A DNA stretch of 64,000 nt from Prunella strophiata (taxonomy: Eukaryota > Chordata > Aves > Passeriformes > Prunellidae). Below, one piece after another: positions 13,001 through 23,700 of this stretch. Each line of letters starts with the position of its first letter. Position 1 is the stretch's first letter. The stretch spans positions 24,497,001 to 24,561,000 of the forward strand of contig JAZBQD010000027.1 in assembly GCA_036583965.1 (NCBI GenBank). Reading direction: 5' to 3'. The notes beneath the pieces were generated by a model. It worked only from the letters and a program-made list of their open reading frames with translations, was not told the DNA's origin and ran no database searches. The translations under genes were made by a program, and so were the position numbers.

Positions 13001-15307
13001 TTGCATGTGCACATACCTGACTTGGGGAGGAGGTGTGTTGTGACCTGGCTGGATTCTGGAGGGGTCAGGTGTATCTCTGCCTGTTTGTGGCCAGGTTGCA
13101 GCGGGGCAAGAAGCAGCAGATTGAGAATGGCAGCGGGGCCGAGGACAACGGCGACAGCTCCCACTGCAGCAACGCCTCCACACACAGCAACCAGGAAGCT
13201 GGGCCCAGCAACAAGAGGACCAAAACCTCAGATGACTCTGGGCTGGAGCTGGACACCAACAACACCACTGTGGCCATAGATCCCGTGATGGACGGGGCCA
13301 GTGAGATCGAGCTGGTGTTCAGGCCTCACCCCACCCTCATGGAGAACGATGACAGTGCACAGACAAGGTCAGTGGCCCTTGCCATCTCCAGGTATTCTGC
13401 TGCTGTCTCCTGGTGATTCAGTTTTCCATCACTTCTTGGGGCTTCTGAACATTGATTTACTTCAGTCATACCACATCCTGTTTAACTGTGTCACAGGATG
13501 GTGAAGTGTCAGGGATCCTTAAAGCCCATCCAGTGCCACCCCTGCCATGGGCAGGGACACCTTCCACCAGCCCAGCTTGCTCCAAGCCCCATCCAGCCTG
13601 GCCTTGGGACACTTCCAGAGATCCAGGGGCAGCCACAGATTCTCTGGGCAACCTGTGCCAAGGCCACATGCAAATAAGCACTCTTTCCTTCTTTCTATTC
13701 CAAGTCAGGTAGATGGTACTGCTCAACTATTATAAAAAATACAGTCATAAGCTGTTTTAAGCCTTTGATCACAAATAAAGATATTTTTAAGGTTTTCTAG
13801 CATTGCAGTTCAGTAGTGGGATGATGGTGTTACATCAGCTTCTTTCTACTTGCTCTAAGATTCTTTGGGAATAAACAAACCTTGTATAAGTGTCAGCAGT
13901 TTCCAGAGCAGCTTTGTGTCAGTAGGATTTGCAGGCTGGCAGCTTTTCCTGACTTTTTTTTGTTCATAATCCAGTCCAAGCACAGATTGCAAGTTTTGAC
14001 TCACAGCAGAGAGTAGTTTTATGGTATTTCCTCAGGTCTTTTCTTGGCTTTCTCTGCTGATGAGACATCTCTCTGTGATATGTGTAAGCTTCAGCTGGGA
14101 ACTGTCTCTAAAGGCCTTTTCACAGCTGACCTTTAATATCTGGGGCGTTGCAGATGGCTTTTCCCACAGCTGCTGCTTCAGTCATTACTTGATCATCTGT
14201 GGAAATCCTTGGCTGCTGTCACAGGTACATCAAGACCTCAGGCAATGCCACGGTTCGATCACCTGTCCAAGTACCTGGCAGTGAGACTGGCCTTGGAGGA
14301 GCTGCGCAGCAAAGGGGAGTCCAACCAGATGAACCTGGACACGGCCAGTGAGAAGCAGTACACCATCTACATCGCCACCGCTGCCGGCCAGTTCACCGTA
14401 AGCACTGCCACCAGGGCAGCCACTGCCCTGCATGCACCCCTGCCCAAAACACACCAGCCTGGCCTTGTGGGATTCACCTGCCAGGCTGGGCCAGGCCAGT
14501 CTGGCCAGCTCTGGACCTTAGCCCTGGTCAATCTCACATGAGACAAAAGTAAGGGACAAAAGGCGCTCTTTTCCTCTCGGGAACAAAGTCCTGCTTTATT
14601 TCCTTGGTAGGAGCCACCAGATAATCCACAGGGCTTCCCAGGTGAAAAAGAGAGATGAGCTCATCTGTTCAGGGGGTTTTAAGGTCAGGGGACCACAGCC
14701 AATGGGATACAAGGAGAGGGGTGAACCCAGGATTAACCACTGCCCACCAGGGCCTGGGGCTGGGAAAGGGGAGGAATGGGACACACCATGTGATACAACA
14801 GGATACAGATTACATAACAGTATAAATGACCCAAACACCCAGTGCAAAAGCAATTATCAACTACTTAGTGCAATACATCATGGGGCTCAGGGGAAAATGC
14901 ATGGCTCCAGCTGATTTAGCAGCAGATCATTTGCTTTTTGGCAAAAACTTGGTTGGTAGAAAAGGAGGCATAGAAATTACTTGGGGAAAATGCAGTGATG
15001 GCACCAACCATGACCTAGCTTATGCCATTCTTTTCCAGTTAAAATTGGAGAGGGGAAAAACATTTCCTCCCTTGAGAATCCTTGTGGGTTTTAGCTTGTA
15101 ACTTGTGCCACATTATTGGTGACTCCTTCAACACATTTAAGTAGCCTGTTTTACAGCACGACACCAGATGACCTCATTTGTTCCCATTTTGCTGTTCTCT
15201 TCTAGGTGCTAAATGGATCCTTTTCCCTGGAACTGGTCAGTGAGAAGTACTGGAAAGTGAACAAACCCATGGAACTGTACTATGCCCCCACCAAGGAGCA
15301 CAAATAA
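10007..15307 (+). CDS. RNF2: RING1B Polycomb E3 ubiquitin ligase (six coding exons)
   Basis: RNF2/RING1B is the catalytic E3 of Polycomb repressive complex 1. With a PCGF partner it monoubiquitinates histone H2A at K119 in the nucleus. Coding exons are 10007-10093, 10681-10841, 12108-12323, 13095-13367, 14225-14397 and 15206-15307. All have GT/AG borders; phases agree except inside 14225-14397. The start [11 protein letters not shown] and the end APTKEHK match the vertebrate protein. The RING finger runs from C51 (CPIC) through HRFC to CPTC near residue 90, split over exons 3 and 4. A Ser/Asn/Lys-rich linker with KRTK follows, then the C-terminal RAWUL domain. Discounting one extra base at 14256, the spliced frame is 1011 nt, 336 aa, the usual family length. 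As read, that base shifts the frame after V256 and gives a stop at 14349-14351 (287 aa). I judge this more likely an assembly error or rare variant than a dead gene. The gene is tail-to-tail with TRMT1L. Confidence 0.93.
10258..10518 (-). mobile_element. CR1 LINE fragment, antisense
   Basis: Antisense CR1 lying further into the element than the other copies. It has GAAAGAATTTCTTCCTCGTG, TTTGTGGCCATTGCTCCTCATCCTG, the GATCCCCTCTCAG block and CATCAGCTTCATGGCCTCCC. It sits in RNF2 intron 2 between the two first coding exons. Confidence 0.8.
10681..10841 (+). CDS. RNF2: RNF2 exon: N-terminal half of RING finger (residues 30-83)
   Basis: Begins [20 protein letters not shown] and runs into the RING: C51-P-I-C54, then CLHRFC and CADC. 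The donor GTACGT follows GG (phase 2) and completes a Gly codon with the next exon. A minisatellite starts within about 10 bp of the donor. Confidence 0.95.
10849..11165. repeat. Minisatellite (CACTGCCAGGG-type units) at the RING-exon donor
   Basis: About 315 bp of imperfect tandem units built on GGGACACTGCCAGGGAACA and shorter CACTGCCAGGG or CATGGCCAGGGCA variants, with G runs (GGCGGGGGACAGGGCGGGGG). Unit length varies between about 11 and 30 bp. It begins only a few bases inside RNF2 intron 3. Open frames on both strands through it are low-complexity artefacts. Confidence 0.88.
11540..11765 (-). mobile_element. CR1 LINE 3' fragment, antisense
   Basis: Starts with the inverted CR1 terminal repeat (CATGGAATCATAGAATCCCAG), then GGTTTGTCTTGGAAGGAACC, CCTGCCATGGGCAGGGACACC and the CCACCCTCACAGGGAAGAA block. 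It is in RNF2 intron 3. Confidence 0.9.
12108..12323 (+). CDS. RNF2: RNF2 exon: C-terminal half of RING finger and helix (residues 83-155)
   Basis: Continues [20 protein letters not shown], giving the last zinc-ligand pair CPTC, then [23 protein letters not shown] and [17 protein letters not shown]. The basic KKLVSKR segment belongs to the nucleosome-contact surface known for this family. Acceptor at 12106-12107; donor GTACAT, phase 2. Confidence 0.95.
13095..13367 (+). CDS. RNF2: RNF2 exon: disordered linker (residues 155-246)
   Basis: Encodes [20 protein letters not shown], a Ser/Asn-rich stretch, [15 protein letters not shown] and the conserved [20 protein letters not shown], ending QTR. 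The segment after GLELD (TNNTTVA) is less conserved. Acceptor at 13093-13094; donor GTCAGT, phase 2. Confidence 0.95.
13510..13668 (-). mobile_element. CR1 LINE fragment, antisense
   Basis: Partial antisense CR1 with CTTAAAGCCCATCCAGTGCC, CCTGCCATGGGCAGGGACACC and GGCAGCCACAGATTCTCTGG. It lacks the terminal 8-mer repeats. Confidence 0.82.
14225..14397 (+). CDS. RNF2: RNF2 exon opening the RAWUL domain, with an apparent 1-base insertion
   Basis: After the acceptor (CACAG to 14224) the frame set by the upstream exon reads [10 protein letters not shown]. An extra C at 14256 then intervenes, and the conserved [20 protein letters not shown] reads on in the next frame to GQFT at the donor (GTAAGC). 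The exon is 173 nt, whereas 172 nt would join both neighbours in frame. Read literally, the upstream frame meets TGA at 14349-14351 after 31 altered codons and loses most of the RAWUL domain, which binds CBX and RYBP-type partners. Confidence 0.9.
14538..14819 (-). mobile_element. Solo LTR-like retroviral relic, antisense
   Basis: On the minus strand the segment starts TGTTATGTAATCTGTATCC and ends TTTTGTCTCA, so it has TG...CA ends. In order it carries an inverted CCAAT (plus-strand CCAAT at 14699-14703), a TTAAAA TATA-like box (14677-14682), about 80 bp of possible R region, AATAAA (14595-14600) and a short U5-like end. That is LTR architecture. No coding remnant was recognised next to it and no clear target-site duplication was found, so the exact ends are uncertain. 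Confidence 0.5.
15206..15307 (+). CDS. RNF2: RNF2 terminal coding exon (residues 304-336)
   Basis: Acceptor TTCTCTTCTAG; the exon reads [20 protein letters not shown] and then [13 protein letters not shown], with stop TAA at 15305-15307. It completes the RAWUL domain. Phase 0 entry is correct only if the upstream exon is 172 nt rather than 173 nt. Confidence 0.95.
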
Positions 15308-15880
15308 GTGCTGGCAAACTGGGATGGAACTAACTCTTTTTATAGCTATGACTTCTTTAATATTAAAACAAGGCACCACCAGTATCTTCATGGACAACAC
15401 ACGTGGTGCCTTCAGGCACTCTCACTATACTCAGTAATATGACTAGACAGTATTCTGGGCTGTATTTAATTTAGTCTTTGGGTTGGGTTTTTTGGTTTTT
15501 CCCTAGGAGACTAAATGACCTCCAGTGCATTCCAGTGTTTGAGATGCTTTTTTGTTCCTAATGCATGATATCTGATCCAGTGTTCCAGTTTGGAATGGCT
15601 TCATTTTGTCCAGGTCAATCTGGATTTCTGCTCCATTGGACACAGTTATAGTAGCCTCTGTGAAGTGTGGAGTGTTGGGTGGCCAAGGAAGTCTGTTCAA
15701 TAGTAGCATATGCCAAGGAATGTGTTAAATGTGGGAATTTGGTGACTGTTATCCATCTGAAGAATTGATTGGTAGAGAATGAATTTGGGATAGTCTTGCA
15801 GCTAGAGGTAATCTGATTCCCTAGGAAAGGTTCATTAAGACATTTTCTTGTGAACAAAAGTGAATTTTGCATCTCATGAG

Positions 15881-15969
15881 AGGTATTGCTGCCCATGGCA
15901 GGGGCTTGGACCTGAGATGGTGTTTTAAGGTTCCTTCCAAGTCCAGCCATTCTGGGATTCTGGGATTCC
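15881..15969 (+). mobile_element. CR1 LINE 3' end, short
   Basis: Short sense tail: GCCCATGGCAGGGGCTTGGAC, GGTTCCTTCCAAGTCCAGCC and TTCTGGGATTCTGGGATTCC, a diverged terminal 8-mer repeat. It lies within the inferred RNF2 3' UTR. Confidence 0.78.
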
Positions 15970-17445
15970 AAAGAGAGCTGCAGTGAGAAAACTGACACTT
16001 TAAAACCTTGCTGTTTACTGGGCTTAATTTAATACTTCAGTGCAAAGTGGTTCATCAGATTGGTTTGGGTTTGTTTTTAATGGCTATTTCAGTCAAAAAA
16101 CACTCAAACCCATAACTCTTCCCCATGCAGGACATGCCAGTCTTGATTCCTGCCTGGTCCCTCTTGCAATGTTGCCCTGTCCTCACAGCTGAACTGAAGG
16201 AGATCTGGATGTTTCATAGCCCTGCTCTGTTCCCTAGAGTAGGATCTCTGTTTTGAATGTGCTGTAAAGAACTGTCCAGAAAACTTTTTTGTTAAAGCAA
16301 ATCCCTCAAATTCCAGCACACAGCCATCAAAATGCTTTGCTTTGGGGAATTGTGCCACCCCAGCAGGGACCTTTTCCCAGTGTCAGTGTGAGTAGGGAAG
16401 ACTTCAGTTGTAAGCTACTCCAAGATTTTACTCTTGTTACTTTGCCATAGCTTTAACAAACATGGCTTAGCACTTTGGAAGACAACTTCAGTACTTGATA
16501 CAAGTTTACCATGTAGTGTCTTACATTTAGGCTCAAGTTTCCCAGTGTGGCAGTGGGCTGTGCTGTAAAGCCCAGTAGCTGCTGGTCACTTGCATGTACA
16601 GCCCCTGTACCCTGCTTCTGGACCTTGTTGTGGCTCTGAGGGGGCAGCTTGACCTGTCCCATGTCCTGTCTGAAGGGAAGCTGTCACCACGAGGTTCCCT
16701 TGGCTCTAAGACTTGCTGATGAACCCTCCCCTGTTTGCTCCTGAGGCTCAAAGCAAAAAGAGTTGGTGCTAGGTGGGAAGCACCAGGCTTTACTCCACGT
16801 GGTGTGGTTTACACTCCTCCTGTGTCCTGCCTGGACTCCCACTGGCTTTGGCATGTGATACACAAGTATTCTGCTGCTTGGGGATTCTCCTGGGAAGGAC
16901 TTGCCCTTCCCTGGCTCTGGGCTTTCCTAGCACTTGTAAATAGTGTCCCTTCTGGCTGCTGTTCAGATCAGCTTTATCCCACTGTGGAAACTGCACAGGC
17001 TTCTTTGAGTAACTTAATTATTTCCTCTGACAGGAGAGCCTTGGGCTTTTGTGACATGAAATGGACGAGTTCAGGCCCCAGAGCACAGAGGGGCAGCTGT
17101 TAGGGACCTGGTTTTGCTGACTTTGTGAAGCGTTGCTGTATAGACTGTAGTGCATGTCCACGGAATATAATGGGGGGTGGGGGAGTGGCTGTGCTAAATG
17201 CTTTAAAGTTACTGGGGAAAACTTCTAGATTAGTGCCAGCAGCCCTCCTGAGGGGAGCTGAGGGGAGGGACAGTCCCTTAAGCAAGAGAGGTGTTGTGAA
17301 GCTGAGCAGTCTGTCTAGGAGCTGTCACTTTGTCTCCAGTTCTTTTGAAAAGCGTGAGAGAATGTGAAGCTTTTATTTTCATGTTGTAGTGAATTTCCTG
17401 AATATTTATGTTCTTTAAATATTATATATATAATGTAGTTGTTTG

Positions 17446-17451
17446 ATTAAA
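17446..17451 (+). terminator. RNF2: RNF2 poly(A) signal candidate, proximal (ATTAAA)
   Basis: ATTAAA in an AT-rich context, followed within 25 bp by CACTGTGACTCTTTAGTG. It is the second most common hexamer. Choice between this and the AATAAA at 17637 needs transcript data. Confidence 0.45.
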
Positions 17452-17580
17452 CCATTGATTGCACTGTGACTCTTTAGTGCTATAAACTATTTTATTTTCA
17501 AAATGCCATTATTCTTCCCCCTTTTAAAGCCATGTTCTTTTGTAAGTACATAATGTGTGTTACGTACGGGTAAGCCTAAT

Positions 17581-17613
17581 ATCCAACTAAAGTATCCCCT
17601 ATCCAACTAAAGT
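17581..17613. repeat. 13-bp direct repeat, two copies
   Basis: ATCCAACTAAAGT occurs at 17581-17593 and again at 17601-17613, just before the distal poly(A) signal. It looks like a small local duplication. Confidence 0.85.
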
Positions 17614-17636
17614 CCCACTGAAATGCTCAAATTGAC

Positions 17637-17642
17637 AATAAA
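17637..17642 (+). terminator. RNF2: RNF2 poly(A) signal candidate, distal (AATAAA)
   Basis: Canonical AATAAA in GACAATAAAAGC, about 2.3 kb after the stop codon. It is followed by a moderately T/G-containing stretch (TGTTATCAACAACCTGTTGG). It is the best match to the consensus in this region. Confidence 0.5.
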
Positions 17643-17660
17643 AGCAAAAATGTTATCAAC

Positions 17661-20472
17661 AACCTGTTGGGAATTGCACTGCTGCTTCCTCTTGTGGTTG
17701 GTGAAGGACCCCCTTTGGGCAGTGTTTGTGTTCCTGCTGCCATGTCTGGGGCTGTGCAGGTGCAGCTCAGCTCCTGAGCCTTGAGTGAGAAACAGGGGCA
17801 CACAGAAGGTATCAGCTCTTCCACTGACCTGTCACAAGTGCTGCTGTTCCAACCACATCCTGCAGCCTGAGGAAGGGGATGAAGGATTTTCACAGCACTC
17901 AGGTTAAACCCAGCAATTTTGGATGCATTTAACTATTAGGCAGCTTCAGTCAATAGCAGCAGAGAGCAAATGTAATGAACCCCTTCAGCTGAGGTGCATT
18001 ATTTAGAGAGATCAAATTTTGTTCCTTTCCTTGTTTTCTCTCTCCATTCATCACAACTTTTAACCAGAAGATGCACCTTGAGTTAAGAGGCAATGCTTGA
18101 GTATGGCCAGTGTAGGGGTTCTTGAGATGCACTGAACATGAGCAGTCTCTGACTGAGGAGATCCTGCTGCTCTCTGAGCCACCACTGGTTACCCAAATTG
18201 CCTCTGAACAGCTTAAACTGTCAGAAAGCTTCCTTCAGTCACAGCCAAACAATGAACACCTGTGGGCAGGAGGGTATGTCCCTCAGGTACAGAGCAGCAG
18301 AGGTGACACTGTACTGCCCATACTGGTAACTGGATCATATCCTACAGCATAATTTTTGTATGTCCTCTGGCATTTGTTCTCCAGCCTGCTGTTCAGCTGA
18401 TGGCCTTGCACTGATTTCCCTCAGGCTTCCAGCAGTTGATCAGTTGTGGTTTTCTAGTCAGGATGAGCCACTTGCAGAGACACAAAGATCTGCTGAAGGT
18501 GTGTCATTGGTGCCTGGCACAGCACTGGGTACTGGCTGTTCCAAGTTGTGACAGGGAATGAGCTGAGACCTTGCCACCACCTCCAGCATTATCCTCACCT
18601 ACTTCCCACTCTGTCTCCCACTCCAACAGCCAACCTGGCCATGTGGATCAGTGCAAGGAAAAACAAGATGTCCCAAGCTCCAGACTCAGTCCTACAATAA
18701 TGTTCTGTCAGCTGATTATGGCAGGACTGACCCTACCTGGTCAACAGAAGAGACAACTGCTGAATAGGAAGAGAATTCCCAGAGGCCTGAGTTACAAACA
18801 TCCCTTCAGCTGGTCCCTGACAGATTACAACAGCTTCTGCCTGTCTGGCAGAGGAAAAGAACCCAGACTGTACAGAAAAGTCTGAGTTTCACTTTTTCTG
18901 CCCTTCCAGTCACCTGGGAATAGTTGCCTTGGCTTGGAAAAGGTGTTCAATACCTTTGGCTCCTTAAAAGGAGCTGCAAGAGTAATCAAAAGTATTTCCC
19001 ACAAGGGGCTTCAGCTAAACTTTCTTTTTAACCTAATTTACTGTAATCAGAACAATCCTTTGCCCCAGGTAACTGACTTTAGGACTGCTTTTATCCTACT
19101 AACACTGAAGTGTGTAACCTGCAAGCAAGGTCTGCCAACACTCTATCCACTTTAAAACCCAAAAGTGCCACTAGGGAACATGAAATTCTCTCCTTCCATT
19201 TAGCTTTCCAATGTGCTCCCAGGTGATCTTTGGAAAAGAACTATAAGCACTACATTTTTGAAGGAAACTTTGTTGCTGTATCACTGATTAAAGAACCCTT
19301 CATTGGGTTCTTCCTTTTTGAAATTAGAGAACAACTCTCCACCACAGTAATCTGGAATTGGAAAGAGGAGAAGAGGCAGCAACTTCTAACCTGACAGGAG
19401 CACAGGATGTTTTGCATCATCAGGATGTATTAGTCATGTTACTTCTATTGTAAAGTTTCAGAGATGGGTAAGGATAATAACCCCTCATATTCTGCTCTTA
19501 GATAAACCTAACACTGGGGGCCAGGCTGCACACCAGACTTGTGAGAAACAGCAACCACTGCTGACAACTGTTCAAACAGAATTCACAAGAGATACCAGAA
19601 CTAAGTGTGGGGGAAAGAAAGGACAAAGGCAAGCTTGTTTGGCTGGAATGCTGCCATGTATTTAAGGAAACCAGAACTGCCAACACCTGGCAGCTTTGCT
19701 CGTTCACAGAAGAGATCTTAGCTCACAGTTACTATTGACAACTCCCCACAAACTTCACCTGAACGTCCACTGTGGTCCCTTGTCCCTGTACCTTTCTGCA
19801 GCACACAACCACTGTAAGCTCTGAGCAGACAACTACCTAGAGTAACTACACAATTCACTACGATTCTGTTACAAACTGAAGTTCAGTAGCAGCTGTGTCA
19901 CCGCTCCTTCCTGTTCTCCTGGGATCAGCTCCTGCCTGGAGCAGAACCCTGGAAACAGACCTGAATGCAGAGTTACATGTGCAACCTGGAGCTACAGCTG
20001 CACCCAGGCAGGACTGCCTGGCTTTAACTCAGAGGGCATTTTATCCTGTGCTATTTTCTTACCTTAACATGCCCTCTCTCTGGATCATAGCTGGCTAGGT
20101 TTTAGGAATGATGCATTTTAGGAACAGGCTGTTTCACAATAATGTCATATTCCAAAATGCTGAACACTGTTGGCCCTGTCCCCCCTTCTGGATGCTGTGC
20201 TGGCAGTAAAGCTTGGACAGACTGGGAAGCAGCCTCCATGCCTCAGTGTGAAAAGGAGGTGAGCATAAAAGCAGGTAACTCCACAGCCTTCTCACAGTGC
20301 TGGTTCTGTGACCACAGCCGTGCCGGGATCAGGGCTAAGTTCTGTTACCTAAGTCTAAACTGTCCCTTCGAAGTACAACAGGCAGCTCAACTCCAGCTTG
20401 GGAGGAAAGAGTGGCTTATTGGAACAGGGTGTGCTGAAGTCTGTAACATCCTGATGAACAAACCCATCTGCA
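17661..20472 (-). other. TRMT1L 3' UTR and/or spacer between convergent genes
   Basis: No conserved coding exon is recognisable on either strand. On the minus strand I found no AATAAA or ATTAAA between the TRMT1L stop and 17661; weaker variants exist (AGTAAA near 19040, GATAAA near 20041). The nearest canonical minus-strand AATAAA hexamers lie at 17491-17496 and 17372-17377, inside the RNF2 3' UTR. Confidence 0.5.
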
Positions 20473-20788
20473 TTATTCAGCAGCACAGTGAGTGGGGTAG
20501 GACTCTGTGAACACGGCGGCGGCGACCCCAGATTTATCATCTTCCGCTAACTCGGCCTCCTTCATCTTGATCCCTGCAGCAGCTGGAACCTCTTCTCCCA
20601 CCTGGATCTCTCCAGGGAGATGCACAGGGCCCTCTGCCTGTGCCCCCCCGTAGGTGGGAGTGCTGTACTTCATGAGAACAGTCTTGAACTGTGCCAGGGG
20701 TGCGTTGGTGCGGACTCCCATGGGGTCGAAGTGGGTTCGGCTCACGCGGTATCCGGCCTCTGACAGATAGTTCAGGAACTTATTTAAC
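20473..20788 (-). CDS. TRMT1L: TRMT1L exon 15 (residues 629-733, stop)
   Basis: Begins [20 protein letters not shown], then [20 protein letters not shown] and KYSTPTYGG, the conserved end of the TRM1-type fold. A variable acidic/Ala tail ends at the stop in 20473-20475. Confidence 0.94.
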
Positions 20789-23700
20789 CTGGGAAGAAAG
20801 GCAGCAAAACCAAACCCCTGTAGAACGCACGTGGTGCTGACAGGGCTGACTCAGAACAAGCTGTGTGTCAGTGTCAGGCCAGGCTGGGAGGGGAGCCCAC
20901 ACTTACTTTGGCATGTTCATGCCCTTGATGCTGTGCCGGTGGATGTTGTAGTAGAAGGGCGGGTGCTCGGCGCTGTGCTCCGCCCGCTGCCGCTTCGCTG
21001 TGCCACGCAGCACCTCCTCACTTTTCCTCTTGCCTGCACCACAGCAAGGCACAGAAACCACTCAGGACTCACAGGCACCCCAAAAATGCCAGCAAAGCCT
21101 CAGACAGTGCACACAAAAGCAAAGCCACGCAGCAACTTTGTAGGAATGTGTCCCCTAATGGCAGAGTAATAAAACTATCCTTTGTCTCCTTAAAAAGAAA
21201 AAGCCCAGAAGTTTCTCTCATCACTTAGCAAAGGGGACACCTTACAGGACACAGGGGACATCACCTCAAATTTAAGGACAGCTAATTGGATAGCAGCCAA
21301 GAAGTCCTGCCTGGGCAATTTACTGGAAAAGCAAGTGAACAAAGGAACTAATTCCTTATGTAAGGTGTTTTACTAGGTATAAGGCCTGTTTGCACCTAGC
21401 TCGGTTTTTCTCTTTGTTATTTTGCCTTTTATTAAAACATTTTTTTTTCCAACAGGACTGCAAGAGCCATCCTGCTCATTTATGCCTTCTGCCAGGTAGC
21501 AGGGCTATCCTGGGGTCTATTATAACTTGCCAAGAGCTTAAAAGATCTGGCTTGAGGTAAAAATAATACACAACTTCAGCTGTGTGCCTGCTTTTGTAAG
21601 CTGGTGTTTGCAGATGTGAAATCTGGCCTGAATTTAATCAACAGGCCATTTTCAGTAGTAACAAGTAAATTAAAGTGGCCTTCATAAAGTATTTGGCATT
21701 CTGCTTTTACCAATAAATATGATTCTGGATAAAGATAAAACCAAATCAGTACTGGGTGGGAAAAAATATCAGAGTGCAATGCTGTTAAATATAAAAAAAA
21801 GCTAAACCAAAGTGCTCCACTTACCATGTACTAAGTAGGATTCTGCAGAAGTATTTGGTGTTCTAATATATACTCCACACTCTTCTAGAATACAATTAGA
21901 AGGCAAAATTAATTCTACTGTGAAGTGGCAAAATGCTTTAATTGCACAGAAAGAAATAACTCAATTATTCAATAATGCATTCAACTCTATGCATACACTG
22001 CTGTTAAGTAACTTATCACAGATCAGCATCTCTAAAAACCCCCACAAAGCCAGTCCTCTCTGTGAACAGGCTGCCCCTTTTCTTACCTTGTTTGTTCTCC
22101 TCACCAGGACTGTGGGTAGAAAAATGTTTGAGAGTTGTGCACTCTGCTTCACAAACCAGTGTCTTCAGAAGTGGCTGAGCTTCATCCAAGCCATACTGCA
22201 CAGCCTCCAGGAGCATCCTCCTGAGGAATCCAGTGTTAAAGAGAGCTCCTGACCTACGAAATGCAAGAGAAGTCAACAGTTAAGCCTTCTTAATGGAAGC
22301 TGCTCTAAAATCCTCTTGCCCAAACTGATTAGTAATTATGTTACACTGAATTGATTTTTTGCAATCACAACACTGATCTTGTTTAAAAAAAAAAAAATCA
22401 AGATCTCAAAACCAGTAATTTTATTTCTGCCCTAAGATGTAGAGAAAGTCATTCAACCCCCACAAGAAAGGTGCTGTTGTTTGCCAATCATTTTTAATAC
22501 TGATTTGAAATGGCTTAAAGACATAAAAAGATTTATTCTTGTTTCTACAAATATTAATTAACAAGCAATGTAGTATTTATTACCATCAGCACATGAAATT
22601 ATTTATTTAATAAATTCTCCACAAGTATAGAGTAACAGGAGTTACTTTTGGCAAACAGAGGAACACAGAGGCAGGTTCTCCTGTGCAGGACACATTCCAT
22701 AAGTGCACTGAATGTGAAATTTAAAATGTGTTACTATTTATTAACTGGTTTGAACAAAAGGAAAAACTGAATACTCCACTAAATTCAAATCCACACTCTG
22801 TTTCCTGAGCTCCTCCTGACTGCTGTACCTCCTTTTGTAGTACTAAAATAAAATTGTTATGGTATGAACAGCTGAGCTTCAGAGCTTCTGGGCCCAGAGT
22901 GGCTCTCCAAATGTGTCCTGTGATGTGAACTTACCAGAGAGGACCAAGAAGCACTGCTGTCTTCCCAGGCATGCTGCCATGGCAGTCACAGGGCAGCTGC
23001 TGGTAAGGGTTTTCTGCAGCAGAAAAACAGCATTTAAATTGTTTGGAAATAGCCAGCCATGCCTGTGTTAGTGCACAGACAGAGAGATGCAGTGGGAGCT
23101 CACTTCAGTGAGGTATTTGGAAGGGCAACAGCACAAGTGTGACACTATTTTCACTTCTGCCAAGCAGCTCATGGTGAGATTTAGTGATTGATGACTTAAT
23201 CTGTAATCAGTGTTAAACACTGAAGGAAAAAAAAAAAAGCAACATAACTTCCCAATGTTTCTTTCAAGAAACAAGGGAAATATCTGCCTTCCTATCATTA
23301 CATAAGCAGATGTCCAGGTTAACAGTAAGTGCCAACTAAAAAATCTGAAACACCAGCCAGTTAAATCTGCAAAACACAGTCCAACTACGAGTCTTGTAAG
23401 CCCTGTGCAATTAAGGCATTAAGCAAACAATTCACTTACAAACTAAGATCTCTACCATAACACTGTACTCAGCTACTCATCCCCATACTTAAAACTTTTA
23501 TCTGATTTTTTAACAACTTTTTAATTCCAGGCTCATTGCATGCTTATGCATCTGACTCTTGAGCAGGGCAAAGACACCATGAGTTGACAGCAAGCTATCC
23601 AAGAGTCTCTAACTTGGTTTTAGGGTCTATATTCATTCAAACCAGCATCTCCAGGAGTGCAATTTTTGTCTCCTGTCCTTGCTAACCTGTGTGTGGGGAC

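Larger units (their letters stand above)
15308..17660 (+). other. RNF2: RNF2 3' UTR (inferred extent)
   Basis: Follows the RNF2 stop and contains no competing exon. It includes a CR1 fragment (15881-15969) and an AT-rich patch (17395-17460). Two possible poly(A) signals lie at its end. The extent is inferred from those signals, not from transcripts. Confidence 0.6.

Noticed and set aside
22240..22253. Apparent stop (TAA) at the start of TRMT1L exon 13
   Set aside because: It arises only if the second AG is used as acceptor; the AG five bases upstream restores the conserved frame.
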